Of a DNA stretch of 64,000 bases, positions 46,801 to 56,834 are shown in pieces. The notes under the pieces were generated by a model that was not told where the DNA came from, searched no databases, and was given only the letters and a program-made list of their open reading frames with translations. Origin of the DNA: Fortiea sp. LEGE XX443 (GTDB taxonomy: Bacteria; Cyanobacteriota; Cyanobacteriia; Cyanobacteriales; Nostocaceae); the NCBI RefSeq assembly GCF_015206815.1, contig NZ_JADEXZ010000001.1, positions 1-64,000 of the forward strand. Reading direction: 5' to 3'. Position numbers and translations under genes: made by a program. Position 1 is the first letter of the stretch. The number at the start of each line of letters is the position of its first letter.

Positions 46801-46856
46801 GATTCCTTAATGGTACAAGCCCGCGGATTGATCCGTGGGGTCAATCTAAAATTTAA
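46801..46856 (+). repeat. dispersed repeat, copy 2 (ACAAGCC / GTGGGGTCAATCTAAAAT)
   Basis: GATTCCTTAATGGTACAAGC, then CCGCGGATTGATCCGTGGGG and TCAATCTAAAATT, matching 29908-29963. The centre is a hairpin CCGCGGAT / ATCCGTGG. It is followed by CTAAAAT-type short repeats before wecB. Confidence 0.75.
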
Positions 46857-46897
46857 AATCTAAAATCCAAAATTGTCTGACTCTTGACTATCGACCA

Positions 46898-48013
46898 ATG
46901 ACTAATCAAAAGCGAGTTTATATTATCCTGGGTACGCGTCCGGAAGCAATTAAACTAGCGCCGGTGATTCAGGTTTTCCAAAAGTCTCCTAGCTTTGAAC
47001 TGCAAGTTATTTTAACTGGACAGCATCGTGAGATGGTTGAACAAGTAATGCAACTGTTTAACCTCAAAGCAGATGACGACTTGGAGATTATGCAGCCTCA
47101 ACAATCTTTAAGTGATATCACTTGCCGTAGCTTGCGCGGACTAGAAGAGTTATTCCAAAAAAATAAGCCAGATTTAGTCATCGTCCAAGGAGATACGACA
47201 ACAGCTTTTGCCGCAGCCTTAGCAGCTTTTTATCAAAAAATCCCTGTGGGTCATGTAGAAGCAGGGTTAAGAACTGATAATATTTACAATCCTTATCCAG
47301 AAGAAGCGAATCGGCGGTTAATTTCGCAAATCACCCAATTGCATTTTGCACCAACAACTTTAGCTGTGGAGAACTTGCAACGTTCTGGTGTTTTAGGGGA
47401 AATTCACTTGACGGGGAATACAGTTATTGATGCCCTGTTGAATGTGGCGGCGATTGAACCAGCTTGTAATGTGCCGGGTTTAAACTGGAATGAATATCGC
47501 GTGTTATTGTCCACAGTTCATCGCCGAGAAAATTGGGGAGAACCACTCCAAGCGATCGCCCAAGGTTTTCTGCAAATATTAAATAAGTTTCCTGATACAG
47601 CTTTAGTTTTACCATTACACCGCAACCCCACAGTCAGAGAACCATTGCAAGCATTATTAGGTAAACATCCACGAGTATTTTTAACTGAACCTTTAGATTA
47701 TGCCGAATTGGTGGGAGCAATTGGGCGATCGCATTTTCTTTTGACTGATTCTGGTGGTTTACAAGAAGAAGCACCGAGTTTGGGTAAACCAGTGTTGGTT
47801 TTGAGAGACACTACAGAACGTCCTGAAGCTGTGAAGGCGGGTACAGCTAAACTGGTGGGAACTGAAAGTAAGAATATTTTGGCGGCGGCGGCGGAGTTAT
47901 TAAGTAATCCAACTGCTTACAATGCGATGGCTAACGCCATAAATCCCTTTGGCGATGGACACGCAGCGGAGAGAATTTTGCAGATTGTGCAGAATTATTT
48001 GGGAATGGGTTGA
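46898..48013 (+). CDS. wecB: UDP-N-acetylglucosamine 2-epimerase (non-hydrolysing)
   Basis: A 371-residue enzyme interconverting UDP-GlcNAc and UDP-ManNAc for surface polysaccharides. The GT-B fold motifs are present: YIILGTRPEAIKLAPVIQVF at the start, VQGDTTTAFAAALAAFYQKI, VGHVEAGLRTDNIYNPYPEE with catalytic residues, TVHRRENWG, and LTDSGGLQEEAPSLGKPVLV. Length and motifs are complete. It is a single gene here; no glycosyltransferases flank it, so it likely supplies precursors for genes elsewhere. Confidence 0.93.
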   Translation: MTNQKRVYIILGTRPEAIKLAPVIQVFQKSPSFELQVILTGQHREMVEQVMQLFNLKADDDLEIMQPQQSLSDITCRSLRGLEELFQKNKPDLVIVQGDTTTAFAAALAAFYQKIPVGHVEAGLRTDNIYNPYPEEANRRLISQITQLHFAPTTLAVENLQRSGVLGEIHLTGNTVIDALLNVAAIEPACNVPGLNWNEYRVLLSTVHRRENWGEPLQAIAQGFLQILNKFPDTALVLPLHRNPTVREPLQALLGKHPRVFLTEPLDYAELVGAIGRSHFLLTDSGGLQEEAPSLGKPVLVLRDTTERPEAVKAGTAKLVGTESKNILAAAAELLSNPTAYNAMANAINPFGDGHAAERILQIVQNYLGMG

Positions 48014-48079
48014 TAAAAGTAAATATTTTTGAGTTTTACGTAGTCCAGGGACAGGTAAACGGCCTTTCCCGAAATTCAA

Positions 48080-48763
48080 TCAAACAGTTTGATTTGCTTG
48101 TAACCAGTTCAGCAAATCAGCGTTCGCACTGAAGTCTAATAAAGCCTCTCCCAGTGCTTCCAATTTTTCTAAAGAAAGATTTTGAATCTGTTGGCGAACT
48201 TCTGGTGGTAAATTTCCCACCCGTTTTTGCAGTAACCGTAGTACAAGGGCTTGAGCTTGTTCTCGTTTTCCTTCCTGTCTTCCTTCCTGTCTTCCTTCTT
48301 GTTTACCTTCTTCCTTTCCTCGCTCGTAGCCAATGCGCTCGCCCGTGGTAATGTAACTCATGGTAAGCTCCTGCTCGAATAACTTAAAATCTTGCCAAAA
48401 TTCTGCTTCTAACCCTTTTGGTAAAATCATAACCCAATCGATAAAACGATAGAGGTTGCGAATATCTCTTTCTTCAAGTCCTTGTTCGTACAATCGCCTA
48501 ATTAAGCTAAATTTCCAAGTTTTCCGTTCTCCTAGCTGTTTAGTAGTTTGCTGCGTCTTTAAATGTGCCATTACCACTGTTGCAAAAGGATTATCGCTAT
48601 TCTCTAATTCCGTCCATCGTTGTTGATAATCCAGCAGTTTGACAGTTCCAAATCTAAAATGCAGACCACAATCAGGATAATTGTAATTAACCACAGATGG
48701 ACGCAGATGAACGCAGATGAAAATCAAAAGTTCTGTGTTCCTCTGCGTTGAAACAATAAACAA
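48080..48763 (-). pseudogene. Rpn/DUF4351-type protein, N-terminally truncated
   Basis: The frame aligns with the C-terminal two-thirds of the Rpn/DUF4351 proteins common in cyanobacteria: FGTVKLLDYQQRWTELENSD then NPFATVVMAHLKTQQTT, LYRFIDWVMILPKGLEAEFW, a charged GKEEGKQEGRQEGRQEGKRE coiled stretch, and LVLRLLQKRVGNLPPEVRQQ then LSLEKLEALGEALLDFS. The N-terminal nuclease domain (about 100 residues) is missing; the start region is replaced by intergenic repeat-like DNA (CAGATGGACGCAGATGAACG). Probably a dead remnant, although an in-frame product is possible. Its 5' end lies 3 bp from the glgA stop. Confidence 0.75.
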
Positions 48764-48765
48764 TC

Positions 48766-50190
48766 TTACTGATTCAAAACTAACTCTGGTTGTGGTGCTT
48801 GTTCTTCTTCTGGATCTGGTAAACCATACATTGAGCGATAAAGCTTATCGTACTGCTTGGCAGAGCGATACCAACTAAAGTCCTGAGTCATGCCGCGTTT
48901 TTGTAGTTCTTGCCATTGGGGTTTGTAACGAAAACCTTCCCAAGCGCGGATCATGCAGGTAAACAAATCCAATGGTTCATAGCGATCAAAGCAATAACCA
49001 GTACCAGCTTCGTTGATGGGGTCATGGTGTGATACAGTGTCAACTAATCCTCCGGTACGGCGGACAATGGGAACAGAACCGTAGCGCATTGCCATCATTT
49101 GGCTGATACCGCAAGGTTCAAAACGGCTGGGCATTAAGAAGGCATCAGTACCAGCATAGATCCGGCGGGATAGGGCATCGTTATACAGCAAATAAGTTGC
49201 CATCCGTCCAGAATAGCGGGATGCTAATTGCCACATTTGAGTTTCATAATAGCGATCGCCTGTCCCTAGCAACACAAATTGGGCATCTGTGTAGGCCATG
49301 AAGCGATCTAAAATTTGGATGACCAAATCCAAACCTTTTTGTTCGACTAATCGAGTTACCATGCCAATCAAAAAGGCGTTGGAGTTGACTTCTAACCCCA
49401 TCTCTTCTTGTAAAGAAATTTTGTTTGCCTTGCGTTTTTCTAAGGTGTCGGTCGTGAAGGTTTGGGTAATGTATTTATCGTTGGCTGGGTTGTAAACTTC
49501 AGTATCAATCCCGTTAACAATTCCCGATAACTTACCACTGATGAAGGACAACAAACCTTCGAGGGTTTCGCCGTAAGCAGGTGTCTTAATTTGCTCGGCA
49601 TAAGTTGGGGAAACTGTATTTACTTTGTTAGCATATTGTACTGCTGCTGCCATTGTATTGTGTCCTTGCATATACCAAGGACACCAAGTAATTTTCTCTA
49701 GATACCAGCGCCAAGGCCCTTGATATGCCAAGTTATGAATAGTAAACACAGTGGTAATATCTGGGTCTTGGTGCATCCACACGGGAATCATCCCTGTATG
49801 CCAATCGTGACAGTGGATAATTTCTGGCTTCCAATAATTCCAGCAGAACTCAGCCGCACCATTGGCAAACAAAGTGAACCGCCAATCTTCATCTTCGCCG
49901 CCATAGATGCGGCGAGTATTAAAGGCAGAATGTCCAAATAAATACAAGGGTACATCAGTACCAGGCAGAACACTTTCGTAAACTGCAAAGTCCTGAAACA
50001 TGGCATATCCCCGCCAAATAGGCTCTTTGGGAATTTCCATTTTGTCTGGCAAAAAGCCGTAATAAGGCAAGAATATTCGGACATCATGCCCCATTTCTCT
50101 CAAGACTTTAGGTAATGCTCCCACAACATCACCCATTCCTCCTACTTTCGCAACGGGAGCTGCTTCTGCTGCAACGAATAGAATCCGCAT
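48766..50190 (-). CDS. glgA: glycogen synthase GlgA
   Basis: A 474-residue GT5 ADP-glucose-dependent glycogen synthase. N-terminus: [20 protein letters not shown] with the substrate-binding [13 protein letters not shown] motif; [10 protein letters not shown] in the first domain; C-terminal domain with [20 protein letters not shown] - [16 protein letters not shown] 50190 is preferred; an in-frame extension to 50256 has no support. Cyanobacteria often have two glycogen synthases, GlgA1 and GlgA2; which one this is was not resolved. Followed closely by the truncated Rpn remnant. Confidence 0.93.
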   Translation of the reverse strand: MRILFVAAEAAPVAKVGGMGDVVGALPKVLREMGHDVRIFLPYYGFLPDKMEIPKEPIWRGYAMFQDFAVYESVLPGTDVPLYLFGHSAFNTRRIYGGEDEDWRFTLFANGAAEFCWNYWKPEIIHCHDWHTGMIPVWMHQDPDITTVFTIHNLAYQGPWRWYLEKITWCPWYMQGHNTMAAAVQYANKVNTVSPTYAEQIKTPAYGETLEGLLSFISGKLSGIVNGIDTEVYNPANDKYITQTFTTDTLEKRKANKISLQEEMGLEVNSNAFLIGMVTRLVEQKGLDLVIQILDRFMAYTDAQFVLLGTGDRYYETQMWQLASRYSGRMATYLLYNDALSRRIYAGTDAFLMPSRFEPCGISQMMAMRYGSVPIVRRTGGLVDTVSHHDPINEAGTGYCFDRYEPLDLFTCMIRAWEGFRYKPQWQELQKRGMTQDFSWYRSAKQYDKLYRSMYGLPDPEEEQAPQPELVLNQ

Positions 50191-50320
50191 GGTATTTGTT
50201 GTTTCCCCAGTTCTGCCTAAATTTTCACAATCAAGCCATTTATCCAAATGCTGCATTTAGCATTTGGCAAAGCAAAAATCTGCAATTTGCTTTTTTAAAA
50301 CGAAGTTACTCTGTTCATTA

Positions 50321-50345
50321 ATTACGAATTACGAATTACGAATTA
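50321..50345 (+). repeat. heptanucleotide tandem repeat (ATTACGA)n
   Basis: Three exact ATTACGA units plus a partial fourth, between hemC and glgA. STRR typical of heterocystous cyanobacteria. Confidence 0.8.
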
Positions 50346-50384
50346 GTAATTATTTTTATCTAACCACATCTGTTTGCCAGTAGT

Positions 50385-51356
50385 TTAAGAACCCCGTTGG
50401 ATTTCGGCAAAGATTTGTTCGAGAATTTCCTGTGCGCCTTGTTGTCGCAGGCGGTTGGCTAATTCTGTACCCAATGCTTCGGCATTGCTGACTGTCCCGG
50501 AGACGGTATCTTTAACTAGTTTCTGACCATCTACACTAGCAACCACACCAGTCAGTGTTAAATTACCATCATCAATTTCAGTATTTACACCAATAGGTAC
50601 TTGACAACCACCTTCAAGATCCCGCAAAAATGCTCTTTCTGCTAGACAGCGATCGCGTGTTTCGGGATGTTCGATCGCTTTTAGTAAGGATATCAACTCT
50701 TTGTCATCACTACGGCATTCTATTCCCAAAGCACCTTGTCCAACAGCATGGAGAGAAATTTCTTTGGGGATAACTTGATGAACGCGATCGCCCATTCCCA
50801 AGCGCTGTAATCCGGCTGCTGCTAAAATTAGCGCATCGTATTCACCAGCATCCAGTTTAGCCAAACGGGTATTCAAGTTTCCACGCACGTCTTTAAAAGT
50901 AAAATGGGGAAATTGATGGCGTAACTGTGCTAGTCGCCGCAATGAGGATGTCCCAATCACTGCACCTGCTGGTAGAGTGTCAATTTGCTTGTCATTGTAC
51001 TTTTCATGTACAACTAGGGCATCGGCTGGGTTTTCTCTTTCCGTGATTGCCGCTAGTGTTAACCCTTCTGGTAAATTAGTCGGCAGATCCTTGAGAGAAT
51101 GAACGGCAAAGTCAATTTCCTGGTTGATCATTCCCAGTTCAAGCTCTTTAGTAAATAGTCCTTTATCGCCAATCTTGGCCAATGCTACATCCAGGATTTT
51201 GTCGCCTTGGGTAGACATGGTGTGGACTTCAAAATTTATATCTGGGAAGCTGTTTTGTAATTGCTCTCTTACCCAATAGGTCTGAACTAGAGCAAGTTGA
51301 CTTTTACGAGAACCAATACGAATTGTGCGTGTAGCACTGGAAACAACTGAAGTCAT
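50385..51356 (-). CDS. hemC: hydroxymethylbilane synthase (porphobilinogen deaminase)
   Basis: A 323-residue enzyme polymerising four porphobilinogens in haem, chlorophyll and bilin synthesis. It starts [20 protein letters not shown]; catalytic region has [17 protein letters not shown] with the active-site Asp; [11 protein letters not shown] carries the cysteine that holds the dipyrromethane cofactor. Full family length. Single gene on the minus strand, 128 bp upstream of the glgA start. No anomalies. Confidence 0.95.
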   Translation of the reverse strand: MTSVVSSATRTIRIGSRKSQLALVQTYWVREQLQNSFPDINFEVHTMSTQGDKILDVALAKIGDKGLFTKELELGMINQEIDFAVHSLKDLPTNLPEGLTLAAITERENPADALVVHEKYNDKQIDTLPAGAVIGTSSLRRLAQLRHQFPHFTFKDVRGNLNTRLAKLDAGEYDALILAAAGLQRLGMGDRVHQVIPKEISLHAVGQGALGIECRSDDKELISLLKAIEHPETRDRCLAERAFLRDLEGGCQVPIGVNTEIDDGNLTLTGVVASVDGQKLVKDTVSGTVSNAEALGTELANRLRQQGAQEILEQIFAEIQRGS

Positions 51357-51521
51357 AATAACGATATGTCAAACCAGGCAATATTATTCACTCTCATCTA
51401 GACTACCGCAGTGAGTGACTCCGCGAATTGCGATCGCTTCATTCCTGGCAATTTTATTTTTAATTTACTTTACATTTTTTTACTTTATTTTTAATAACTT
51501 AACAATACATAATATGTTGAA

Positions 51522-51923
51522 TTAACGGTCGCGTTGGAGATAATTGCGTAATTGTTGAGTACGCTGTTTTGTGATTTCTTCCGAGCAGACAGAATAAATA
51601 GCGGGAGCGATACTTCCTCCTTCGTATGCACTTTTTTCAAACTCACAACTAGCATCACGAAATTTAATCCATGCTAACTGTGCAGCAATTAATTTTTGTT
51701 GTCTAGACTTTGACAATTTTGGTAACAGTTGTTTATAAACTTGGTTCAATTTTTTATCCGCATTTTGATATGCGAACTGAGCGCAAATATTAATTTCTAA
51801 TTGAGTTTGAGCATCATTACAATCGAATTTTTGGGCTAAATGTATGTTTGCTAGTGCTACAGTATTAACGTTCAAATTACTAACAATCAAGATACTGACG
51901 AATAATGGTAATCCCTGACGCAT
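51522..51923 (-). CDS. LprI-like (DUF1311) secreted protein
   Basis: A 133-residue protein with a signal peptide (GLPLFVSILIVSNLNVNTVA) and a DUF1311/LprI domain: FDCNDAQTQLEINICAQFAY, LNQVYKQLLPKLSKSRQQKL, AQLAWIKFRDASCEFEKSAY. Four cysteines (FDCN, NICA, ASCEF, SVCSE) would form two disulphides. The family includes mycobacterial LprI, reported to inhibit lysozyme, but most members are uncharacterised. Periplasmic location expected. Single gene before a long gene-poor region. Confidence 0.85.
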   Translation of the reverse strand: MRQGLPLFVSILIVSNLNVNTVALANIHLAQKFDCNDAQTQLEINICAQFAYQNADKKLNQVYKQLLPKLSKSRQQKLIAAQLAWIKFRDASCEFEKSAYEGGSIAPAIYSVCSEEITKQRTQQLRNYLQRDR

Positions 51924-53140
51924 AATAGCATTTTTCCTCTAAATATAGGTAACTGTGACCGGAACAATAGACATTTTAAACAAATATTTTATGGGAGTTA
52001 AAAAGTCAGTCAAAAACTACGTTTGTAAAATTCAATACGAATAAGTTAAAAACGGGCTAAAGTTGCAATAATAAAGTTTTACAGGAATGGATGTAGACAT
52101 TGCAGGATTAAATACTAAGCAGCAGCTACATACCTGTATCGCTTTTTAGATAAGTTTTTATTGAATAAAAATAAAAACTTACTGCCAATAGTTAATTTTA
52201 AAGATTAACAGTAAAATTTACGGTCTAATGAAGCACTAAAATTAAAGCAATGGTCACTTTTTAATGTCTGTATTTACACTGCTTTTTAGTAGTTATCTAT
52301 TTAATTAATAGAAATTTATGTAGCAGTATAATTAATGCCTTAAACTAGAAAGCTACGGATAAAACAATTATGTTGATTTTGAAATCTTTATATTTTTCCT
52401 TTAAACTTTACCGTTTCTTGATAATACTTTTATAAGTCTCTTTTAGGATGGTGGAAGCACACTATTTGTGTCACTATAAAGGCGCTTTAGTGAGTATCTA
52501 AATTCTCTGTGTACGTAATGATGACAACAGCAGCAGACTCTAAAAACTGGCTGCAAGTAAGCCGTTATAGTAATCGGGGAAGTTTTTATTTGTTTGCTCC
52601 GATGATTAACTTCAACGTGATGGCTGAAGTTGGAGACACTCCCCCCTAAATTAACGTGTTTGTACTTGCTTGGAAATTTCATGAGAAATTCAACAATTAC
52701 ATTTTGATAGCAGCGAGTAAATTTGGTTCCGACTTTGGAACAGTATAAACAGATGTAATTGAATTGAAATAACTACTTTGATATTTGATAACTGAACATC
52801 TGAAATTCTAGTAGCTTGTCAAATTTCTAACTAACAAATATCGGTAGTTAGGTATTTGATGTTGTGATAAAGCATTAAGTTTCAGTATTAATCAGTAACG
52901 AATATAAAAAAGTATTTTCTCTAATTTCCAAATAAGTACATACACTAAATACTAATTACAGAATTTGCTTGTAAATAAATACAGCATTTCTTGTATAGCT
53001 ATGTCTAACAATTAAATAGTACCTGTATTTAATAGTTTCTAAATTTAGAGCTTGCCTTGAGTTTTTCAAATATTTGAAAAGCTTGATCCATCTTACTTTT
53101 TATTAATCAGCAGCCTAGTAATGCAGATATAAAAATAAAG
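51924..53140. other. AT-rich gene-poor region of 1.2 kb
   Basis: No accepted gene. An inverted repeat AAGTTTTTATT / AATAAAAACTT lies near 52152-52187. A 43-codon frame at 52518-52649 (MMTTAADSKNWLQVSRYSNR and on) has no ribosome site. The stretch may be a remnant region or carry unrecognised regulatory sequence. Confidence 0.4.
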
Positions 53141-53956
53141 ATGATAAATAGCAAGACTCAAATACAGGATGTTTTTATTGAGGCATTTTACGATTCTACA
53201 AATCTCCAAATTCATAATTTAGTTGGAAATAATAGAGCCATGAATAACTTGAAATATTTTGCAAAACTGAAGCGGCTTCAAGAACTTTTATTAATGACTT
53301 TTTTAAGTGATGTTCCAACAATTCTTGGGGGTGTCAAGTTACGCAATTGGCTATATCGCACTATTTTTTTGCACATAGGTAGCTCAGTTTATATTCAAGA
53401 TGGTGTTGAATTTATCAGTACTGATTCTATTGAAATTGGTAATGGAGTATATATTTTTAAAGGTGTACGTATAGATGGAAAAGGACACGAAAATAATATA
53501 ATTCATCTAGAAAACGGCGTTATCCTTGAGCGTAATGTTGTGATAGGTGCATTAAATAATACTTGTATTCACATTGATCACGATACTTTTATTGGCCCTA
53601 GCGTTTGTATTGCAGGCCCTGGAGATATCAAAATTGGTAAACACTGTTTAATTGCAGCCCATACTGGAATATATGCCAATAATCATAATTTTACAGATCC
53701 GAAGAAGCCAATTAAATACCAAGGTATTACTTGTAAGGGGATTGTAATTGAAGATGATTGTTGGCTAGGACATGGAGTGAAAGTATTAGATGGAGTAACC
53801 ATTGGTAGAGGTAGTGTGATTGGTGCTGGTGCTGTTGTTACTAAAGATATTCCTCCATTTTCAGTAGCAGTGGGTGTACCTGCCCAAGTAATTAAAAGCC
53901 GTGATGGTAAAGAAGTGGTCAAGTCTACAGAATTACCTCTGCCATCTCCAAACTAA
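53141..53956 (+). CDS. left-handed beta-helix acyltransferase (hexapeptide repeat)
   Basis: A 271-residue protein with imperfect [LIV]-G-X4 hexapeptide repeats forming a left-handed beta-helix: IEIGNGVYIFKGVRIDG, IGPSVCIAGPGDIKIGKHCL, HNFTDPKKPIKYQGITCKGI, IEDDCWLGHGVKVLDGVTIG - RGSVIGAGAVVTKDIPPFSV then GVPAQVIKSRDG. This is the family of O-acetyl and related transferases acting on sugars. The NHNF active-site-like loop is present. It precedes an acyltransferase-3 gene by 180 bp; together they suggest polysaccharide modification. Codon use is AT-rich. Confidence 0.85.
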   Translation: MINSKTQIQDVFIEAFYDSTNLQIHNLVGNNRAMNNLKYFAKLKRLQELLLMTFLSDVPTILGGVKLRNWLYRTIFLHIGSSVYIQDGVEFISTDSIEIGNGVYIFKGVRIDGKGHENNIIHLENGVILERNVVIGALNNTCIHIDHDTFIGPSVCIAGPGDIKIGKHCLIAAHTGIYANNHNFTDPKKPIKYQGITCKGIVIEDDCWLGHGVKVLDGVTIGRGSVIGAGAVVTKDIPPFSVAVGVPAQVIKSRDGKEVVKSTELPLPSPN

Positions 53957-54135
53957 GTTTTTAGGTAATCAACTACTGGTCGTTTTCTCTTTACATAAAT
54001 GACCATTAGCTAACACAATATGCAATTTCTTTTTAAAAGAAGATAAAAAATAAATGCTTTTTAATTAAACAGGAATTCTACTACTAAGAAAAGTCTGGGA
54101 ATCTACCATCTAAAACATAGTAGGAGATTAACTCA

Positions 54136-55326
54136 ATGACAAAAATCACAGAAAAATCTACCCAGAAGAGACTCCATCTCCCGTATTTAGATGGTTTACG
54201 TGGATTAGCATCTCTGTATGTTGTACTTGTCCATATTGAACCAGCCATTGGAGAGCAATTGCCTTTACACTGGTTTTTGTTGGTCAGGACTATGAAATAT
54301 GGAGCATTTAGTGTAATTAGTTTCATTGTGCTTTCTGGTTATGTTTTAATGCTGCCAGTAGCTCGTTCTGAAGATGGCAAATTGCCAGGAAGTTTGATTA
54401 ATTATATCAAGAGGCGATCGCGGCGAATTCTGCCACCTTATTACGTAAATTTATTTATCTGTCTTTTAATAGGAGCAGGAATTTTCATTGTAGAGAAATT
54501 CACTGCATTTCAATGGAATGAAGTAGCTGGACTCGGCTCATTTTCACCTAAGTTTTCTTTGATTGATGTTTTATCTCACCTCTTATTAGTCCACAATTTT
54601 AGTGAACATACATACATAACTATCAACTCACCTATGTGGACTATTGCCACAGAATGGCAAATGTACTTTTTGTTTCCGCTATTATTGTTGCCTATATGGC
54701 GGCGTTTTGGATTATTGATGCTTGTCATCATCGCCTTTGCAATTGGTTTAACACCTCTATACTTGTTAAATGGATTTCTTGAACAAGCCAGTCCTTGGCT
54801 TTTAGGCATATTTTGTTTAGGAATGGCAGCCGCAGATATTGGATTTTCTCAAAAACCCAAGCTAGCAGCTATGAGAAATTTTCTACCTTGGGGACGCTTG
54901 GCTATCATCTTTACTTGTATTGCCTTCATAACTGAATGGCGGCCACTAGGATTGCACATATGGATTAATCAGAGTTTTGCTGGTTTGGCATTTGCTTGTC
55001 TATTTATTTTTATAACCAAATCAATAATTGACGGAAAACAGCCATCTTTAATACTACGGATATTAGAACATCCTTGGGCGATCGCACTTGGAACATTTTC
55101 TTATAGCTTATATCTGACTCATGGTATAGTTTTAGTCTTTGTGCGTTACTTCCTGTTTTATCTGCCAATCTCACCAGATATGTTTGCAGCAGCATCTTAC
55201 TTGCTAGGCATAGTATTTTCACTCATCATTTCTTATTGGTTTTACTTATTTTTTGAACGGCCATTTATGTCCAGTTTCTTAAAAAAGCGGAAAGTCAAAG
55301 ATGCTGTAGCCTCATCACAACTTTAG
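54136..55326 (+). CDS. acyltransferase 3 family membrane protein
   Basis: A 396-residue polytopic protein with about ten membrane helices. The start has the family signature RLHLPYLDGLRGLASLYVVL - VHIEPAIG with the catalytic-type His, and RRSRRILPPYYVNLFICLLI follows. These OafA/YrhL-type enzymes O-acylate surface polysaccharides, taking acyl groups across the membrane. It follows the hexapeptide acyltransferase gene on the same strand. Substrate unknown. Codon use is AT-rich as in its neighbour. Confidence 0.9.
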   Translation: MTKITEKSTQKRLHLPYLDGLRGLASLYVVLVHIEPAIGEQLPLHWFLLVRTMKYGAFSVISFIVLSGYVLMLPVARSEDGKLPGSLINYIKRRSRRILPPYYVNLFICLLIGAGIFIVEKFTAFQWNEVAGLGSFSPKFSLIDVLSHLLLVHNFSEHTYITINSPMWTIATEWQMYFLFPLLLLPIWRRFGLLMLVIIAFAIGLTPLYLLNGFLEQASPWLLGIFCLGMAAADIGFSQKPKLAAMRNFLPWGRLAIIFTCIAFITEWRPLGLHIWINQSFAGLAFACLFIFITKSIIDGKQPSLILRILEHPWAIALGTFSYSLYLTHGIVLVFVRYFLFYLPISPDMFAAASYLLGIVFSLIISYWFYLFFERPFMSSFLKKRKVKDAVASSQL

Positions 55327-55638
55327 ACATAATGACAGCATGAACAATATTTCTTTTGTTTCTAGATAGAAGATTTAACTACATAATTGTTGACAGTATG
55401 ATTAGCGACTCGCGGTAAGATATTTTATCGACCGCGATTTTTAATGGCTAAGTATTTTTTTAAATGAGCCAATTTATGTTCGATATGAAAAACTAAATTT
55501 TTCAATCTACTAATTTTTAATATCTGTGCAATTAATTGTGTTTAACAAATTATGTTCAGCTTAAATCCCCTTTCTCTATAGTCATCTTTGTTTTGCTATC
55601 TATAGCTTTGTAGAAAAAAAGGAAAGCCAAAGCGTTGT
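55327..55638. other. spacer between convergent genes
   Basis: A 312-bp AT-rich spacer between the acyltransferase 3 and binding-protein genes. Short complementary stretches (TCGCGGTAAGATA / ATCGACCGCGA near 55408-55438) could form a weak terminator. No gene. Confidence 0.3.
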
Positions 55639-56550
55639 TCAATTTGATGCAAACAAATCTTTTTTAAGCTGCTCACAAGCTTTTTGAATTGCATCTATGC
55701 TGCCTGGGTTTACCAATCCATAATAGTCAAAAATATAAACTCGATTATTCTGAGTTGCTTTTAGTTTTTGCCAGAAAGGTTCTTTATTAAATGATTCTAA
55801 AATCTCAGTTTGTGAATTTGCTTGTGGAGGATTAACTACAATTATTGTCTCTGGATTAGCTTCTAAAACTTTTTCTGCTGATAGAGTAACATAACCACCA
55901 AAAGGACTTTTTCCTTGTAATTCTGCTGCTACATTCTTCACCTGAAAATTTTCTAGCAAATCTCCAGCCCAACTGTTTTTATTCGGCGTTAGAATGGGCT
56001 GATTACTCACCAAAACTAGAGTAGAGAGATTATGTGTTGCTTTATCTGGCAAAAAACTTTTGTAGTGATTTAATAAAGGCTGGGGATTCGCACCAATTAA
56101 CTCAGCAAGTTTTTGAGTAAGATTTTCTAAAGATTCCCATGTCTTCACTTGAGTGAGTAAAGTTGGAACTCCTAATTCCTGTAACCTTTGAATTGCTTGG
56201 TTAGAAAAACCCTCTACGCCAATGACTAAATCTGGTTTTAGGGCAACAATTTTTTCCAAATTAGGAGGAGTTTGGCCTTCGCTAACACGAGGAATATCTT
56301 TAAAGCTTGAGTCATTTTTAAATAATGTACTTCCAGCAATACCGACTAGCTTTGTTTTATCAAGTTGATAAATAATATCTGTAGCAAGTGATGAAAGGGT
56401 AACAACTCTCTTAGCTGATTTTTGCTGGTTAGATGTTGGCGTAATTGTGGTTACTTGTGCCTGTGGCGGCTGAATGGTTGCAGTGCTACACGCATTTAAA
56501 ACTAGACCTAATATAATTGCTAATGCAGATAATATCCAACGACGATACAT
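55639..56550 (-). CDS. ABC-transporter substrate-binding lipoprotein (siderophore/cobalamin class)
   Basis: A 303-residue binding lipoprotein. Signal and lipobox: ILSALAIILGLVLNAC, with lipid-modified Cys21. The mature part has the class III (BtuF/FhuD) fold pattern: RVVTLSSLATDIIYQLDKTK, LVGIAGSTLFKNDSSFKDIP, LEKIVALKPDLVIGVEGFSN, and a helical backbone, no ATP-binding site. It would deliver an iron chelate, haem or cobalamin to a permease encoded elsewhere; substrate not resolvable. No permease or ATPase gene adjoins it. Preceded by a hairpin with T-run. Confidence 0.85.
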   Translation of the reverse strand: MYRRWILSALAIILGLVLNACSTATIQPPQAQVTTITPTSNQQKSAKRVVTLSSLATDIIYQLDKTKLVGIAGSTLFKNDSSFKDIPRVSEGQTPPNLEKIVALKPDLVIGVEGFSNQAIQRLQELGVPTLLTQVKTWESLENLTQKLAELIGANPQPLLNHYKSFLPDKATHNLSTLVLVSNQPILTPNKNSWAGDLLENFQVKNVAAELQGKSPFGGYVTLSAEKVLEANPETIIVVNPPQANSQTEILESFNKEPFWQKLKATQNNRVYIFDYYGLVNPGSIDAIQKACEQLKKDLFASN

Positions 56551-56588
56551 ATAAAAAAATCACTTGTTATGATTGTGCCTAATATATT

Positions 56589-56655
56589 ATAAAAAAGGCG
56601 AGTGGAGACACTAGCCAAAACTCCCCAAGAATTTATAGCTACGCCACTCGCCTTT
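56589..56655 (-). terminator. 12-bp stem hairpin with T-run (mobA terminator or leader attenuator)
   Basis: AAAGGCGAGTGG (minus strand) pairs with CCACTCGCCTTT, arms at 56644-56655 and 56595-56606, with a 37-nt loop containing TTGGGGAGTTTTGG. A T-rich tail follows on the minus strand. It lies 180 bp after the mobA stop and about 40 bp before the lipoprotein ATG, so it can end the mobA transcript or sit in the lipoprotein leader. Confidence 0.6.
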
Positions 56656-56834
56656 AAGTATACAAGGTTTATTGAGAAAAGCTTTACACAATATACAGTA
56701 CTAGCTTAAAAAATAATTGTTAATTAAATAACAATTGTTGATTTTCGTAAAAAATTTATAGTAAAACTTTTTACTAGTTAGAAAGATTAATCAAAACTTG
56801 GATTTTCAGTTAATTGCTGGCTGAAATGCTGTTT

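Noticed and set aside
52518-52649. 43-codon frame in the gene-poor region
   Set aside because: No ribosome site, no recognisable family and AT-rich surroundings; kept only as a remark.
56589-56655. Cobalamin riboswitch ahead of the binding lipoprotein
   Set aside because: The structure is only about 65 nt and I see no B12-box; a full riboswitch is around 200 nt.
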